Virus record (IMG/VR): IMGVR_UViG_3300031999_000157
Coordinates: 1-28,853 of that record
DNA: 28,853 bases
Source: a virus
Reading direction: 5' to 3' (one strand)
The notes beneath the pieces were generated by a model, which saw only the letters and a list, made by a program, of their open reading frames with translations, had not been told where the DNA came from and made no database searches. The translations under genes were made by a program, and so were the position numbers. Each line of letters begins with the position of its first letter. The stretch's first letter is position 1. Below are positions 16,101 through 25,432 of the stretch, one piece after another.

Positions 16101-18232
16101 TAGGTTCAGGAGAAGAAACTAATGTTTCTCCAAAATCTAAAGATGGTACGAACTTTACAATTGATTGTCGTAAAAATATTGTGGATGGTGCAACGCCCAC
16201 AACGGCTAAAATTAATAATTATGGCGGTGAATGGTATTCAGTTCCGGCAATGGCTTGTAGAAAAGTTAGAATCGCATCTATTCTTGCGACGTATGTTCAA
16301 GAACCTAAACCTGAAGAAATTGACGAAGTAATAACCGAACCAATAGTATTACCAAACACTAATGGAAATACAACAGTTAATATACCACCACTTAAAATAA
16401 TTGAAAAGCCAGATCCAATTAAAAAACTGAAAGATGGTATTTCTAAAAAAATATTAAGACATTTATTCTCTGAATGTGATTATTTTGATTTAATAAAAGA
16501 AAGTGATCCAATGATATTTGAAAGTATTAAGGATAAGGTAAAGTATTTTACACCGGCTTTTCACTCAATCACACCTGAAGGATTAAATTCTAGACTTACA
16601 TTCTTACAACAATGTATGAGACCTGGACAAACAATCCCTGTAATTGGACCTGATGGACAACCAAAGTATAATGACGCTAAAAACACGGCATTTGGAGCAC
16701 CTCCTGTCTTGGTGTTGAGAATTGGTGATTTTTACAATACTAAAATAATACCTAATTCATTAGGAATACAATATGATCCATTAGTTTTTGATATGAATCC
16801 TGAAGGTATTGGCGTACAACCAATGTTGGCAAAAATATCATTAGGGTTTGATTTCATTGGTGGGCACGGTTTAGCGGGACCTGTAAAACAATTACAAAAC
16901 GCATTATCGTTTAACTATTATGGTAATACCGAAATATATGATGAAAGATCTGTATCAACGGAAAGTGATTCAGAAAAGGCGAAAGAAATGGTTGCTAAAA
17001 TAGTTAAAGGTGCGGGAACAGCAACACCGACAGTAGGAGTAAACGATATTTCAAACCAACAACCACAAAAAGGGGGGGGAACTATTGGGACAATATTATC
17101 GGCAAAATATGTAAATAAGAATGAGGTTGAAGAAGGTGATATGAATTACGCCACATTAATTAAAGAATTGTCGGAAGGAACTAAAAATTATTTCACAACA
17201 ATAACAAACCAACTTAAAACAATAACAAATACTACTAATATGGGTATTGTAGGATTAGTTAGTAGTGATAGAAAATTTGATAATGGTGAGTTAAATCAAT
17301 ACGAAACATCTTTGGATGATATACCTTTATATGGTAGATCATTGGAAATTGAAAAAAATGTTAGTAAGTTAATTAAAGATACTTTATCTGATGTTAAAAA
17401 TGATAAAGATCCGATTTCATATTTTATTGATAAAGATTCTAAAATTTATGATGTTCTTAATTCTCAATCAAGAGAGTTAAGGGCTAAATTAGAAGAAGAA
17501 GTTAGTAAAATGGAGTCCGAAATAAATAACATAGTTATTGGACCGGTTAACACTATGACTTCATACCAAGAAAAGTATAATTATACTTTGAGAAAAATGG
17601 ATGTTGTTTGTGATAAATTGGACGGTATTAAATTGGGTACTGGGGAATATAAAGTGTATACATTAACTGGTGATAATATTAATAATATCATTAAAGTGTA
17701 TATAGATGCGAACCCAACTTCAGTTGGGAATAAATTAGCGAATTATAATAAAATATTGGATGATGGTATATTAAAAAAGATTAACTATAATGATAATAAT
17801 TTTGATCCAATTACTAAAGCGTTTGCAGGATTTGGTGATGAAACCGCAAGCAGACGATTTTATATGACAATGTCACCAATATTTTTAGATGATAATAAAT
17901 TTAATGCGTTTGTCAAAAATTTAACGTCAGGACCTAAAATAGATAAAAACCCACTATTGGTTAAAGGTATTGAAAAATTATCAAACGATTTTAAGGTAAA
18001 ATGTAAAGAAGAGCACGACGCGGAATTAAAATTCTTTGATGATTTAATGAAAGGTAGTGATTACCAAACATATGAAAAATATGAAATTACCGAGTTTGAC
18101 ACTAAAGTAGGATACACCACAGATAAAGTTGGGAATAATCTACAAAAGAAAAATAGATTAAAGGATTTATATTTAGATGTGAATGTAAACACGAATAATA
18201 AAACATATAATGGAAAAGTAACTTTCACTTAA
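13136..18232 (+). CDS. Large baseplate protein with an OmpA-like peptidoglycan-binding domain
   Basis: A 1698-residue protein, the first of three tightly packed baseplate genes. The N-terminal 200 residues hold two related YGPDGG/YGPEGG motifs. About 640-730 contains a beta-rich region (MWFPPYNITFSEDSKA, then RSGTLSWTIIVDHPS) resembling tube-like or LysM-bearing baseplate proteins. Residues about 905-995 form an OmpA-like domain: IELQGSAS, NQYLSDRRIDSVLKWF with R956/R957, then IVKAIGSGEE. In OmpA domains the first motif is usually GHTD or similar; here the Asp is replaced, so diaminopimelate binding may be altered. A second beta-rich region spans about 1170-1260, and the C-terminal 350 residues are mostly helical. 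A role in baseplate structure with cell-wall docking is an inference from domain and place. No single T4 counterpart was recognised. Confidence 0.75.
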   Translation: MSESVLSFASSSTFRNSLIARNLAPYQVQGVYTPPAGNVTYEVSPLNNSNVIDSPDTYISTNQFAQQLYPLNEYGPDGGFIGKYSIPGAPYPVESNKGPYDPNDTILDLVNEFYIDAAYIQNKYGPEGGYKDLYIITDIVTSNKLYLPYWDPSIFVPSFYSPYEILTSSNPNGSNGTLSQDSYLAKIGATQLKGYFEDRIAAELEQLTIGSLNLDTLSDPFSASLLASGQQPFFIKNWKITVPENPLLAAVSFANRLSGTYFPVSFIPGDYFDENNPEANVSGGLNVLNNLTGGALGGILNKTRNPSEIFLANTGNGQQSILFGNLNYNLYRPTYKKNLIQGVSQAINNLFNGDNGGGGYYVGSENAEPGLITSPSNEVATDRFGKQQATIVYGPDELGKLYEGNEGKLNFGLAAKSHNDGDGIDGRFVWTSPKYRPNAGFKVGKGGETFQQDTEFNIIEAQYSQNQSIDVPFKGGSILDNTQRIIDAADNVQGAKRLKHVGNAISQVSKVFNDGYKELTKGSQVIAYYDSSTGSNVIGESGFEVGREYCRIFQKDTPYYTYADLQKTDGITTSGRRFNNSVLDNTFNLNIAPLRNPGSTNIVDNKVKKYMFSLENLAWRTSSEPGFRYDDLPVCEKGSNGGRVMWFPPYNITFSEDSKASWNPTSFLGRPEPVYTYKNSSRSGTLSWTIIVDHPSVMNTIVREQLKTRTPQEINSIMDSFFAGCVKYDIYDLALKFNTIPTSELYTYQQLLNDPTKTEEEKEIIISNISVDNSKLNSTDSDNAESVKNSKDVKKGSNVEETISFTELNDNFKDYAFYFENDSPFYNPSSVIKNPSDPAEWKIAGPASNEYETLGLNQNWDYEQYYNFYIGLRNIKYKTNVPAKCFVSGTTEPFLKEGVQQFFDNVVIDNFNYINNNLLVKIKEFIVDKKGTITIELQGSASPIQAPTYNQYLSDRRIDSVLKWFKKQNVGGESFQKFFDEGKLIVKAIGSGEETNVSPKSKDGTNFTIDCRKNIVDGATPTTAKINNYGGEWYSVPAMACRKVRIASILATYVQEPKPEEIDEVITEPIVLPNTNGNTTVNIPPLKIIEKPDPIKKLKDGISKKILRHLFSECDYFDLIKESDPMIFESIKDKVKYFTPAFHSITPEGLNSRLTFLQQCMRPGQTIPVIGPDGQPKYNDAKNTAFGAPPVLVLRIGDFYNTKIIPNSLGIQYDPLVFDMNPEGIGVQPMLAKISLGFDFIGGHGLAGPVKQLQNALSFNYYGNTEIYDERSVSTESDSEKAKEMVAKIVKGAGTATPTVGVNDISNQQPQKGGGTIGTILSAKYVNKNEVEEGDMNYATLIKELSEGTKNYFTTITNQLKTITNTTNMGIVGLVSSDRKFDNGELNQYETSLDDIPLYGRSLEIEKNVSKLIKDTLSDVKNDKDPISYFIDKDSKIYDVLNSQSRELRAKLEEEVSKMESEINNIVIGPVNTMTSYQEKYNYTLRKMDVVCDKLDGIKLGTGEYKVYTLTGDNINNIIKVYIDANPTSVGNKLANYNKILDDGILKKINYNDNNFDPITKAFAGFGDETASRRFYMTMSPIFLDDNKFNAFVKNLTSGPKIDKNPLLVKGIEKLSNDFKVKCKEEHDAELKFFDDLMKGSDYQTYEKYEITEFDTKVGYTTDKVGNNLQKKNRLKDLYLDVNVNTNNKTYNGKVTFT

Positions 18233-18234
18233 TT

Positions 18235-18558
18235 ATGGCTTTACAATATTATAACAGATATAACCAATTTTTACAAAACGGACAACAAACAGTTGTTCCG
18301 TATGTGGAATTACCTGATAAAACTTCTGATAAAACATATATCTATAAAGTCGGAACATCAAGATTGGATAAAGTATCTCAACAATTTTATGGATCACCAC
18401 TCTTTGGGTGGTTAATTATGTTAGCAAACCCACAATTTACAGGATTTGAGTTCAACATACCCGACGCCGCTATATTGACAATACCGTATCCTTTACTAAC
18501 TTCATTACAGGACTATAAATCAACATTAGAAACACATTTTTTCTACTATGGTAGATAA
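18235..18558 (+). CDS. Baseplate wedge protein, gp53-like with LysM-type domain
   Basis: A 107-residue protein. Residues about 35-85 match the gp53/LysM pattern: YIYKVGTSRLDKVSQQFYG, then FGWLIMLANPQ and a terminal IPDAAILTIPYP. T4 gp53 (196 aa) joins wedges into the baseplate ring; this protein is shorter but keeps the core. It begins 2 nt after the preceding stop codon and overlaps the next gene by 11 bases in a different frame, so the three genes are likely translated from one mRNA with coupled reinitiation. No Shine-Dalgarno sequence was seen. Cell-wall binding by its LysM fold is not implied; in gp53 that fold is structural. Confidence 0.82.
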   Translation: MALQYYNRYNQFLQNGQQTVVPYVELPDKTSDKTYIYKVGTSRLDKVSQQFYGSPLFGWLIMLANPQFTGFEFNIPDAAILTIPYPLLTSLQDYKSTLETHFFYYGR

Positions 18559-21500
18559 CGGAGAAAACATATTGGTAGAATTTGATTACCAAAACATATC
18601 GGTAATTGATCCAAATAAAGTCGTTGATCAAAACGGAAGGGCTAGTGAACGACTTATTAATCAAGAAGATTTAGTATTTTATGCTAATTTGGAATGTTCT
18701 GTATTACCTAGAACAAAATTGGCTATCGGAGTTCCATTGAATGATACTATTAGAACAATATCTGTGGGTAAAATTAATTTTTTGAATCCCGGAGAAAAAA
18801 ATTTTTTAGATACTTCATATACTGATGAAATAACAGGACAAGATACATTACAAGGTAAAGGAATAAACCAACAAAGAATTGATAAGGTAACAAACCCTAA
18901 TCAAAGTAATGACTATTTCTATAGACAAGAAACATTATCTAATGGAGACGTAGGTGCAACTGATACAGGAATGTTGGGCATCACTCAAATAAATGTCTCA
19001 TACGGTACCGACTTCTTACCTGTTATAGATATAACAATGGAAGATGTTAAAGGTAGAGCGTTATTTGAAGCCGGAGGTAACTCACCATACGCAGCATTTT
19101 TCCAACTACCATATCCATTATTTTATTTAACATTAAAAGGTTATTTAGGTAAAGCAGTTAGATTACCACTTATGTTACAAAACTTTACCGCTAGTTTTGA
19201 TCCAAGTAGTGGTAATTTTAGAATACAATTAAAAATGTATACATACAAATATAGTATTTTAGCCTACATTAATTGGCAGGAGATGATGTCAACACCACTA
19301 ATGTTCCAATCGGCAATTGAAACAATACCACAAACAACAACAGGAAATGGAAATAAAAACGATAAAGTTGTTAGTGGATGGTCTAGTAAGGGTTATGCTA
19401 AAATGAAAGAATTATATGCCGAGTATAAATCTAAAGGATTAATATCAGATAATTTCCCTGAAATAACAATTCAAGAGTTACAAATAAATTTAAACACCTT
19501 TTTAAAAAATATAATTGATCAATACCCAAAAACTAACACGGATGTGTTAAATAGTATTGACGATTATGCAAAAGTATTGGACAAGTATGAAAGTGAGGTT
19601 CTCCTGTATTCATCTAGTGAATCTTATTCTTGGTTTAACAAATATTTGGATACAAAAAATCCATTTGTCACAAAAACATCTCCGGGTCAAAAAGATGGAT
19701 ATATTATTTATCAATTTAAAAAAGAATATTTAGAAAAACAACAAGAAGCGTTGTCTGAATTATCAAAAATTGTTAAATCAAATAACAACTTATTAAACAG
19801 TAATTCGGTTTTTGGTGAAGGAAAACCAAATAGTATACCTGTGGACATTTTTGTTGATATACAAAAAAAAACTAGCACTTTTTATTATACAACAAATTCT
19901 GATGGGATAGATTACAGAAAAACATATTCGTTAAGAACTGGTAAACAACCTAGTAACGAATTTACATCAATTGAAACAACATATAGGTCACAATTTGATT
20001 CATCACTAAAATTCTTTTTTAAAGGAAAGTCATCTTTTACCGATAAAATAACGACGATTAGAGAAAATTATCAAACTAAAAAACAGGCAATAGAAGAGCA
20101 ACTTACTAAAGATTTAGTTTTAAATATAAGTAAAAGTGCTAGTGAAGGAGGTATAGGTTTTTCACCAACAATAAGAAATGTCTTGGCGGTTTTCTTCGCT
20201 CAAGGTGAAGCGTTTTTAAGATTACTTGATGAGGTTCACACTAAAGCTTGGGATTTAAGGGATGATGCTAATAGAAAAGATGCGGTGTTATCAACTAGTA
20301 GTGTTGACTTAAAAAACTTAACAGTTGAAGAAACACCGATATATCCTTGGCCTCAAGTCATTGTTGAAAACAATCTAAAAGAAGGTGAAAGATATGAATT
20401 AAAATATCCTGGGGATACAAGTATTGCGACTAAAATTAGGGCTTATCAACCTGAAATATGGCCGGAGGTGGAATTTGTTGAGGAATTTATAAAAGCGACT
20501 TACGAAAGAAAAGTACCTACAAAATTCCCAACGGACACTAACAATTTATTACTTAAACCAAATAGGTTAAGTTTTAATGCGATTGAATTTCCAATCAATA
20601 ATCAAGTGTATCAAAATGTGGAAGAAGTTAAATTTTTCTACGAGATATATGAACGATTATTACTTAATTCATTTTACAGTAAATTAAGTAGGGATTCTAA
20701 CAAATTGAATAATATGTCAGAATACTATTCCGAAGCGGAAGTATTAAATATGTTACAATCGTTAGGTAATGATAATCCATTTTTAACTAAAAAATTAAAA
20801 GAGTATGATTTAAATTCGGGGGTTTATTTATCATTTTTAAAACACATATCAAATGGTGGCACGGGAGAATCTTGGCAAAACTATATTAGAGGAGAGTTTA
20901 ATACTTCGTATATTAAAAATGATATTAACACATCATTCAAGTTATATAATCAAGATATCCTAACCAATGAAAAATCACAACCATTAATATCAATTAAAGA
21001 TAATGCTCCGGCTAAAGATTATTTTGGTAATAAGAATATTGTTGAAAATTTTGATTTTACCGATACATACCCAATAACTAATTTAGGTTGGGTAAATAAT
21101 TATTTAGCGGGAGGAAAGGGTATTCAGAAAAAAGAAGATGTATTTAAAACTAATCAGGTTTTAGAATATAATACGATAATAAAAAGTATTACAAATTATG
21201 ATGATGTTGTAAACTCAAAAGATAAACAACCTGTAACTAGTTTTAATTATAAATCAAATAAAAGTGGGACATTTGGACAAACTATTAATTTATCGGATTT
21301 AAAAACTTTTTATAAGACAAGAAAAATAACTGAACAATATACCACTGAAGGTAATCTTTCATATTTTGACTACACTAATAAATTAACTTCAGAACAAACA
21401 ACCTCAATTTTAAATACTCCCTATTTTATCAATGCAATACAAAAAGGTGTTTACGATTTTAGATACACAAATAATTTATACCCATTCAAATCTGCATCTT

Positions 21501-24500
21501 ATTTATTTTTGAATAGTTTACCATTGGCAACACTACGAGAAAAATATAAAGAAGATAATGATGGTAGTTCATCTGATTTGGATTATATTATCTCAACATT
21601 TAAAAAATATGGGGGAATTCATAGAATACCATATGCTTGGATATTGAAGTATGGTTCTATTTGGAACAGATACAAAACTTGGATTAAAGATGGTGTGGAT
21701 ATTCTTGATGATGTTTGGACTGACTTTAATTATTCGGACAATTATGACCCAGGAAATAGTGCGGTTACCAAAACCTATTCATTAGTTATTGATGGAGTTC
21801 CCCAAAACATCGTATTACAAGATACTATTACTAATGGGGTAAATTCACAAACAAGAATTAACACAGGGTTCTATCCCAAGTTAATTGATGATTTTAATGT
21901 GTTTTTACAAGGAAGACGAGTATTTGAAACACAAGTACAAATTAGTGGTGCTACAACAATATCTGGAAATGTATTAACTGTTATTAGTGTTAGTGGGAAT
22001 GATTTATTTAGCGGTGCTATTTTATCGGGAACTAATATTACTTTAGGAACGACAATCACAGGACAAACAAGTGGTACTATTGGTGGTGTGGGGGTGTATG
22101 GTATAAATATGCCTCAAACCGCAACAACCGCAATTAACTTTTTTGTTACCAATCCACCGGCACAGTCATACTCAAATAGTGAAATACAAACAGTTTTAAA
22201 TAATGGAAAATTATATTTAAAATCAGCCGCAGGATCCACAATAAACGGTTTACCTGGATTTGATTCAGGAAACTCAAATAGATCATTAAATTTAAAATCT
22301 TGGAGTTGTTTTGTTGAGACATCAGATGGTAACAATATATATCCGATGCCGTCATTTGGTTCTTCGGTAAATCAAACTAAAGACGAGTGTTTTAAAACTA
22401 ATGGTGATTTGGTGACAGAAGTTGTTAACAACCCCGCAGTTTATAATGGTTCAGTAAGATTGTTTTGGAAAGCACCGAATTATGGATATTTTGACAATGA
22501 TAAGTTATCAAAACCATTACCAAATAGTTATTTGAAACATATAAAAAATAATGAGGAAATACAACAAGCGTTTTCAATTAGTGGGGTGACATCAGAATAT
22601 TCAAAAATTAGTGAATTATTTACAACATTTGAAAAAGATATTTTAGATATAATGGAGAACGAGTTTTTAAATTTTAGTCGTTCAGTATATAATTACAACA
22701 CAAATATAAAACCAACTCTTGGTACTGACACCACAAATGAAATTACTAATAATAATTTCCAATCCTTGATGAGATCTTTAATGAAGGTGCCAAAACCAAA
22801 AGATAATGTAAACGGATCGGTAACTATTAATGAAATTCAGGAATCACAAGTTAAAAATTTCCAACAAGTGTTAGGTTCTTTTATGGAATATAAAGTTACT
22901 ATGAAATATGGTAACCCATCAAATTTTGATAAAAAATTATTCTATTCGTATTCAAATCAAATCATAATTGATCCGTATAGTTTCCAAGGGTATAATGTTG
23001 GTTCACCAAATAGTTTACCAAGTGCCGGTGGGACAATAACTTTATTACAATCTAAAACACAAAATCCTGAAACTTGGAAAACTTTGGAAACATATGTTGG
23101 TTTTTCAGAAATACCTGAATTAGTATATGATGATAATGGTTCATATATAACCGACTTCTTTTTGGATATGAATATTGAGTTCACCGATAACTCAATTAAA
23201 AGATTATCACCATTAATTAAAATATACGCAACCCAAAAGTTGGAAGATAGTAATTTCAATTCAACCAAATTCAAAAATTTAATGGACAGTTACATTAACA
23301 AAAGTAACACATATATTAATACTTTATTGGATTTAGAAATGACTAAATTGAGGAAAGAACTTCCTAATGTTAATATTAGTCAGACAAACTCTAAAGTTAG
23401 AGCCGATTACGAGGGGGAACAAACTAGATACGAATTGTGGGACTTATTTAAAAGTATTAACGATACTTGGATTTCAGGAACTGATTTTAAAAACAAAACT
23501 TTATTTGAAGATGTTCTTTTAATGGACAGAGCGAGTAGAGATGTTGGACAACAAATATATGTTGATATTTTTGAATTAAAAACTTTAATAGATAGCTCAC
23601 TTGCAACAAATAGAATGTTGGACACTATAAACACAATACTAACTCAAAATAATTTTGTGAGTTTTGTAATTCCCGCATTTGCAAATTTTTACAACATTAA
23701 AGATGTGAGTAAAAATGCTACACCAAGACCTGAAGGTAGTTTAGAATTTGCAAATAGTTTATTTGGGACTTATTTAAATGTTGATTATAGGGAAACCACA
23801 TCAAAATTTGTTTGTTTCTATGCTAATAAACCAAGTGAACATTTGGAAATTAACGATAATGTTGATTATAGATATAGAGACGATGCTTTTGATTTAAGAA
23901 GAGCGACTGACAATCCATTGGTAGAGAGTCAAGAAAATAAAACAGATTGGTCAACATCAAATAAAGTTGTTGGTTTCAATGTGGATATTGGACCACAAAA
24001 TCAACAGATATTTAAACAACTTGACATTTCTCAAGATCCGGGATTACCAACTACCGAATCTTTAGAAGTTTTAAACCAAATGGCTAATCAGTCTAGAAAT
24101 AGAGGAAGTTACACGCAGAGTGTTTCATTATATAATGTTTATAAAAATAGAAGTTATAAATGTAGTATTGATATGATGGGTAATGCGTTGATACAACCTA
24201 TGATGTATTTTAACTTAAGAAATGTTCCATTATTTAGTGGTCCATATATGATAACCAAAGTGGCTCATAGAATTTCTGAAAATGGGTTTGACACAACTTT
24301 TGAAGGACAAAGACAACCTTTTTATAGTATACCTAAAATTGAAAGTTTTATACAATCAATTAGTACTAAAATATTACAAGATATCCGAGAAAGAATTAAA
24401 CAAAATGAAGGAACTAAAGAAAACCAATCTTTAAATGTTTTGTCTCAAATGGCGAATAAAATGGGTAATGTTAGTGAGAATTACACAACACTTAATGTGA

Positions 24501-25096
24501 ATCAAGCTTGTTCCGGATTATTAGATGAAGCGTATAGGAATTATGTAAACGCCGAAAATTTAACAACGGAACCAATTAATAAAAATGATGTTGTTAATAT
24601 TATAAATAAATTAGTTAGAGAAAACAAGAATTATAATAATGAGGATTCAATAATTTTGGGTTCATTAATTTATAGTATTATGGTTGTTGCAACAAAACCA
24701 TCCGATGTTTTTAAAACTTATGGTAACAATTATGGATTAGTACCTTTAATTACAAATTATGGTGGTTCAAATGTTTATTTTGAAGGTAAGTATTATTGTA
24801 ATACTAAAAACATTCCTTTGGCGGTGTTCCCATCTTTTGATAAGTTTGTTATTTTTATGATTGAAAAATTTGGACCTAAATTAGGTGATATAAAAAATTA
24901 CACATCTGGAAATAACAACACTACTAATCAAACTAAATATGGAAAAGCGTTTTCTAAATTTTATATGAACAATTACCCAACTAATGAAACCGAAAAACTG
25001 TTTGATAGATTAATTGAACAAGATCAGAAAAAATTAGAAAAACTTTTTGGTGATTCGTATACTGAATACTATAGTATCCTTCAAAAAGGTGGGTAA
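18548..25096 (+). CDS. Very large baseplate hub/wedge structural protein
   Basis: A 2182-residue protein, the largest in the window, overlapping the gp53-like gene by 11 bases. The N-terminal 250 residues are beta-rich (GTDFLPVIDITMEDVKGRAL, PYPLFYLTLKGYLGKAVRL). Residues about 1850-1925 resemble the hub domain of gp27/gpD-type proteins: SYKCSIDMMGNALIQPMMYF, then SGPYMITKVAHRIS and DTTFEGQRQP. Residues about 1132-1200 form a glycine/threonine-rich module (GNVLTVISVSGNDLF to GGVGVYGINMPQ) like one scattered through phage structural proteins. The last 220 residues (NNYGLVPLI, YYCN, AVFPSFDKF) weakly recall a glucosaminidase-type lysozyme, but I cannot name catalytic residues. The protein may combine jobs held by several T4 hub and wedge proteins (inference). 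A hairpin follows the stop codon. Confidence 0.7.
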   Translation: MVDNGENILVEFDYQNISVIDPNKVVDQNGRASERLINQEDLVFYANLECSVLPRTKLAIGVPLNDTIRTISVGKINFLNPGEKNFLDTSYTDEITGQDTLQGKGINQQRIDKVTNPNQSNDYFYRQETLSNGDVGATDTGMLGITQINVSYGTDFLPVIDITMEDVKGRALFEAGGNSPYAAFFQLPYPLFYLTLKGYLGKAVRLPLMLQNFTASFDPSSGNFRIQLKMYTYKYSILAYINWQEMMSTPLMFQSAIETIPQTTTGNGNKNDKVVSGWSSKGYAKMKELYAEYKSKGLISDNFPEITIQELQINLNTFLKNIIDQYPKTNTDVLNSIDDYAKVLDKYESEVLLYSSSESYSWFNKYLDTKNPFVTKTSPGQKDGYIIYQFKKEYLEKQQEALSELSKIVKSNNNLLNSNSVFGEGKPNSIPVDIFVDIQKKTSTFYYTTNSDGIDYRKTYSLRTGKQPSNEFTSIETTYRSQFDSSLKFFFKGKSSFTDKITTIRENYQTKKQAIEEQLTKDLVLNISKSASEGGIGFSPTIRNVLAVFFAQGEAFLRLLDEVHTKAWDLRDDANRKDAVLSTSSVDLKNLTVEETPIYPWPQVIVENNLKEGERYELKYPGDTSIATKIRAYQPEIWPEVEFVEEFIKATYERKVPTKFPTDTNNLLLKPNRLSFNAIEFPINNQVYQNVEEVKFFYEIYERLLLNSFYSKLSRDSNKLNNMSEYYSEAEVLNMLQSLGNDNPFLTKKLKEYDLNSGVYLSFLKHISNGGTGESWQNYIRGEFNTSYIKNDINTSFKLYNQDILTNEKSQPLISIKDNAPAKDYFGNKNIVENFDFTDTYPITNLGWVNNYLAGGKGIQKKEDVFKTNQVLEYNTIIKSITNYDDVVNSKDKQPVTSFNYKSNKSGTFGQTINLSDLKTFYKTRKITEQYTTEGNLSYFDYTNKLTSEQTTSILNTPYFINAIQKGVYDFRYTNNLYPFKSASYLFLNSLPLATLREKYKEDNDGSSSDLDYIISTFKKYGGIHRIPYAWILKYGSIWNRYKTWIKDGVDILDDVWTDFNYSDNYDPGNSAVTKTYSLVIDGVPQNIVLQDTITNGVNSQTRINTGFYPKLIDDFNVFLQGRRVFETQVQISGATTISGNVLTVISVSGNDLFSGAILSGTNITLGTTITGQTSGTIGGVGVYGINMPQTATTAINFFVTNPPAQSYSNSEIQTVLNNGKLYLKSAAGSTINGLPGFDSGNSNRSLNLKSWSCFVETSDGNNIYPMPSFGSSVNQTKDECFKTNGDLVTEVVNNPAVYNGSVRLFWKAPNYGYFDNDKLSKPLPNSYLKHIKNNEEIQQAFSISGVTSEYSKISELFTTFEKDILDIMENEFLNFSRSVYNYNTNIKPTLGTDTTNEITNNNFQSLMRSLMKVPKPKDNVNGSVTINEIQESQVKNFQQVLGSFMEYKVTMKYGNPSNFDKKLFYSYSNQIIIDPYSFQGYNVGSPNSLPSAGGTITLLQSKTQNPETWKTLETYVGFSEIPELVYDDNGSYITDFFLDMNIEFTDNSIKRLSPLIKIYATQKLEDSNFNSTKFKNLMDSYINKSNTYINTLLDLEMTKLRKELPNVNISQTNSKVRADYEGEQTRYELWDLFKSINDTWISGTDFKNKTLFEDVLLMDRASRDVGQQIYVDIFELKTLIDSSLATNRMLDTINTILTQNNFVSFVIPAFANFYNIKDVSKNATPRPEGSLEFANSLFGTYLNVDYRETTSKFVCFYANKPSEHLEINDNVDYRYRDDAFDLRRATDNPLVESQENKTDWSTSNKVVGFNVDIGPQNQQIFKQLDISQDPGLPTTESLEVLNQMANQSRNRGSYTQSVSLYNVYKNRSYKCSIDMMGNALIQPMMYFNLRNVPLFSGPYMITKVAHRISENGFDTTFEGQRQPFYSIPKIESFIQSISTKILQDIRERIKQNEGTKENQSLNVLSQMANKMGNVSENYTTLNVNQACSGLLDEAYRNYVNAENLTTEPINKNDVVNIINKLVRENKNYNNEDSIILGSLIYSIMVVATKPSDVFKTYGNNYGLVPLITNYGGSNVYFEGKYYCNTKNIPLAVFPSFDKFVIFMIEKFGPKLGDIKNYTSGNNNTTNQTKYGKAFSKFYMNNYPTNETEKLFDRLIEQDQKKLEKLFGDSYTEYYSILQKGG

Positions 25097-25120
25097 AATA
25101 AATTACAATTATAACAACAA

Positions 25121-25170
25121 AAAGTAATATTGAGCAATATGGACAAATTAACTCAATACTTTAATTTTTT
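25121..25170 (+). terminator. Probable terminator after the baseplate operon
   Basis: AAAGTA-TTGAG (with a 3-base bulge ATA) at 25121-25134 pairs with CTCAATACTTT at 25152-25162, followed by AATTTTTT. The loop is long (17 nt), so efficiency is uncertain. Confidence 0.5.
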
Positions 25171-25181
25171 GGAATGTTATG

Positions 25182-25197
25182 ATATTTATAAATAAAA
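25182..25197 (+). promoter_or_regulatory. Candidate phage promoter
   Basis: ATATTTATAAATAAAA begins 22 nt before the ATG at 25204. This copy is partly palindromic (TATTTATAAATA), so it also contains TATAAATA, the T4 late promoter octamer. Confidence 0.5.
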
Positions 25198-25203
25198 ATA
25201 GAT

Positions 25204-25431
25204 ATGAATAATACTAAATTAATTTTGGATAACTACTTGGGTAAAAACACAAGAGTTACGGAAAAAGATAAAGGGAATGGTTATAAAGAAGTTTGTGATT
25301 TAGATACTGGAGATTGTTACACCCTTAGAATGAAAGATGGTTTAATTGAACGAGTTGACAACACGATGAACACAAATAAAAAAATCCAAGTTGAAACCAA
25401 AACAGGTATAAAACAATTATTAAACGGTTAA
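25204..25431 (+). CDS. Small protein of unknown function
   Basis: A 75-residue, charged protein that I do not recognise. It has no membrane segment, signal peptide or metal-binding cluster (two cysteines, VCDLDTGDCY). The middle reads like a small beta unit (VCDLDTGDCYTLRMKDGLIERV), suggesting a compact beta fold. It has its own promoter-like element and an ATG in good context. The following gene begins one base after its stop codon, so the two are probably co-expressed and may act together. Its place between tail and replication genes does not define a role. Confidence 0.7.
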   Translation: MNNTKLILDNYLGKNTRVTEKDKGNGYKEVCDLDTGDCYTLRMKDGLIERVDNTMNTNKKIQVETKTGIKQLLNG

Positions 25432-25432
25432 T

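Noticed and set aside
22957-23634. Minus-strand open frames of 105 and 75 codons in the 2182-residue gene
   Set aside because: Shadows of a long continuous coding frame, with no upstream element.
25187-25194. TATAAATA, the T4 late promoter octamer, on the plus strand
   Set aside because: It arises from the palindromic form of the RTATTTAT element at this one site and is not seen at the other genes in this orientation.
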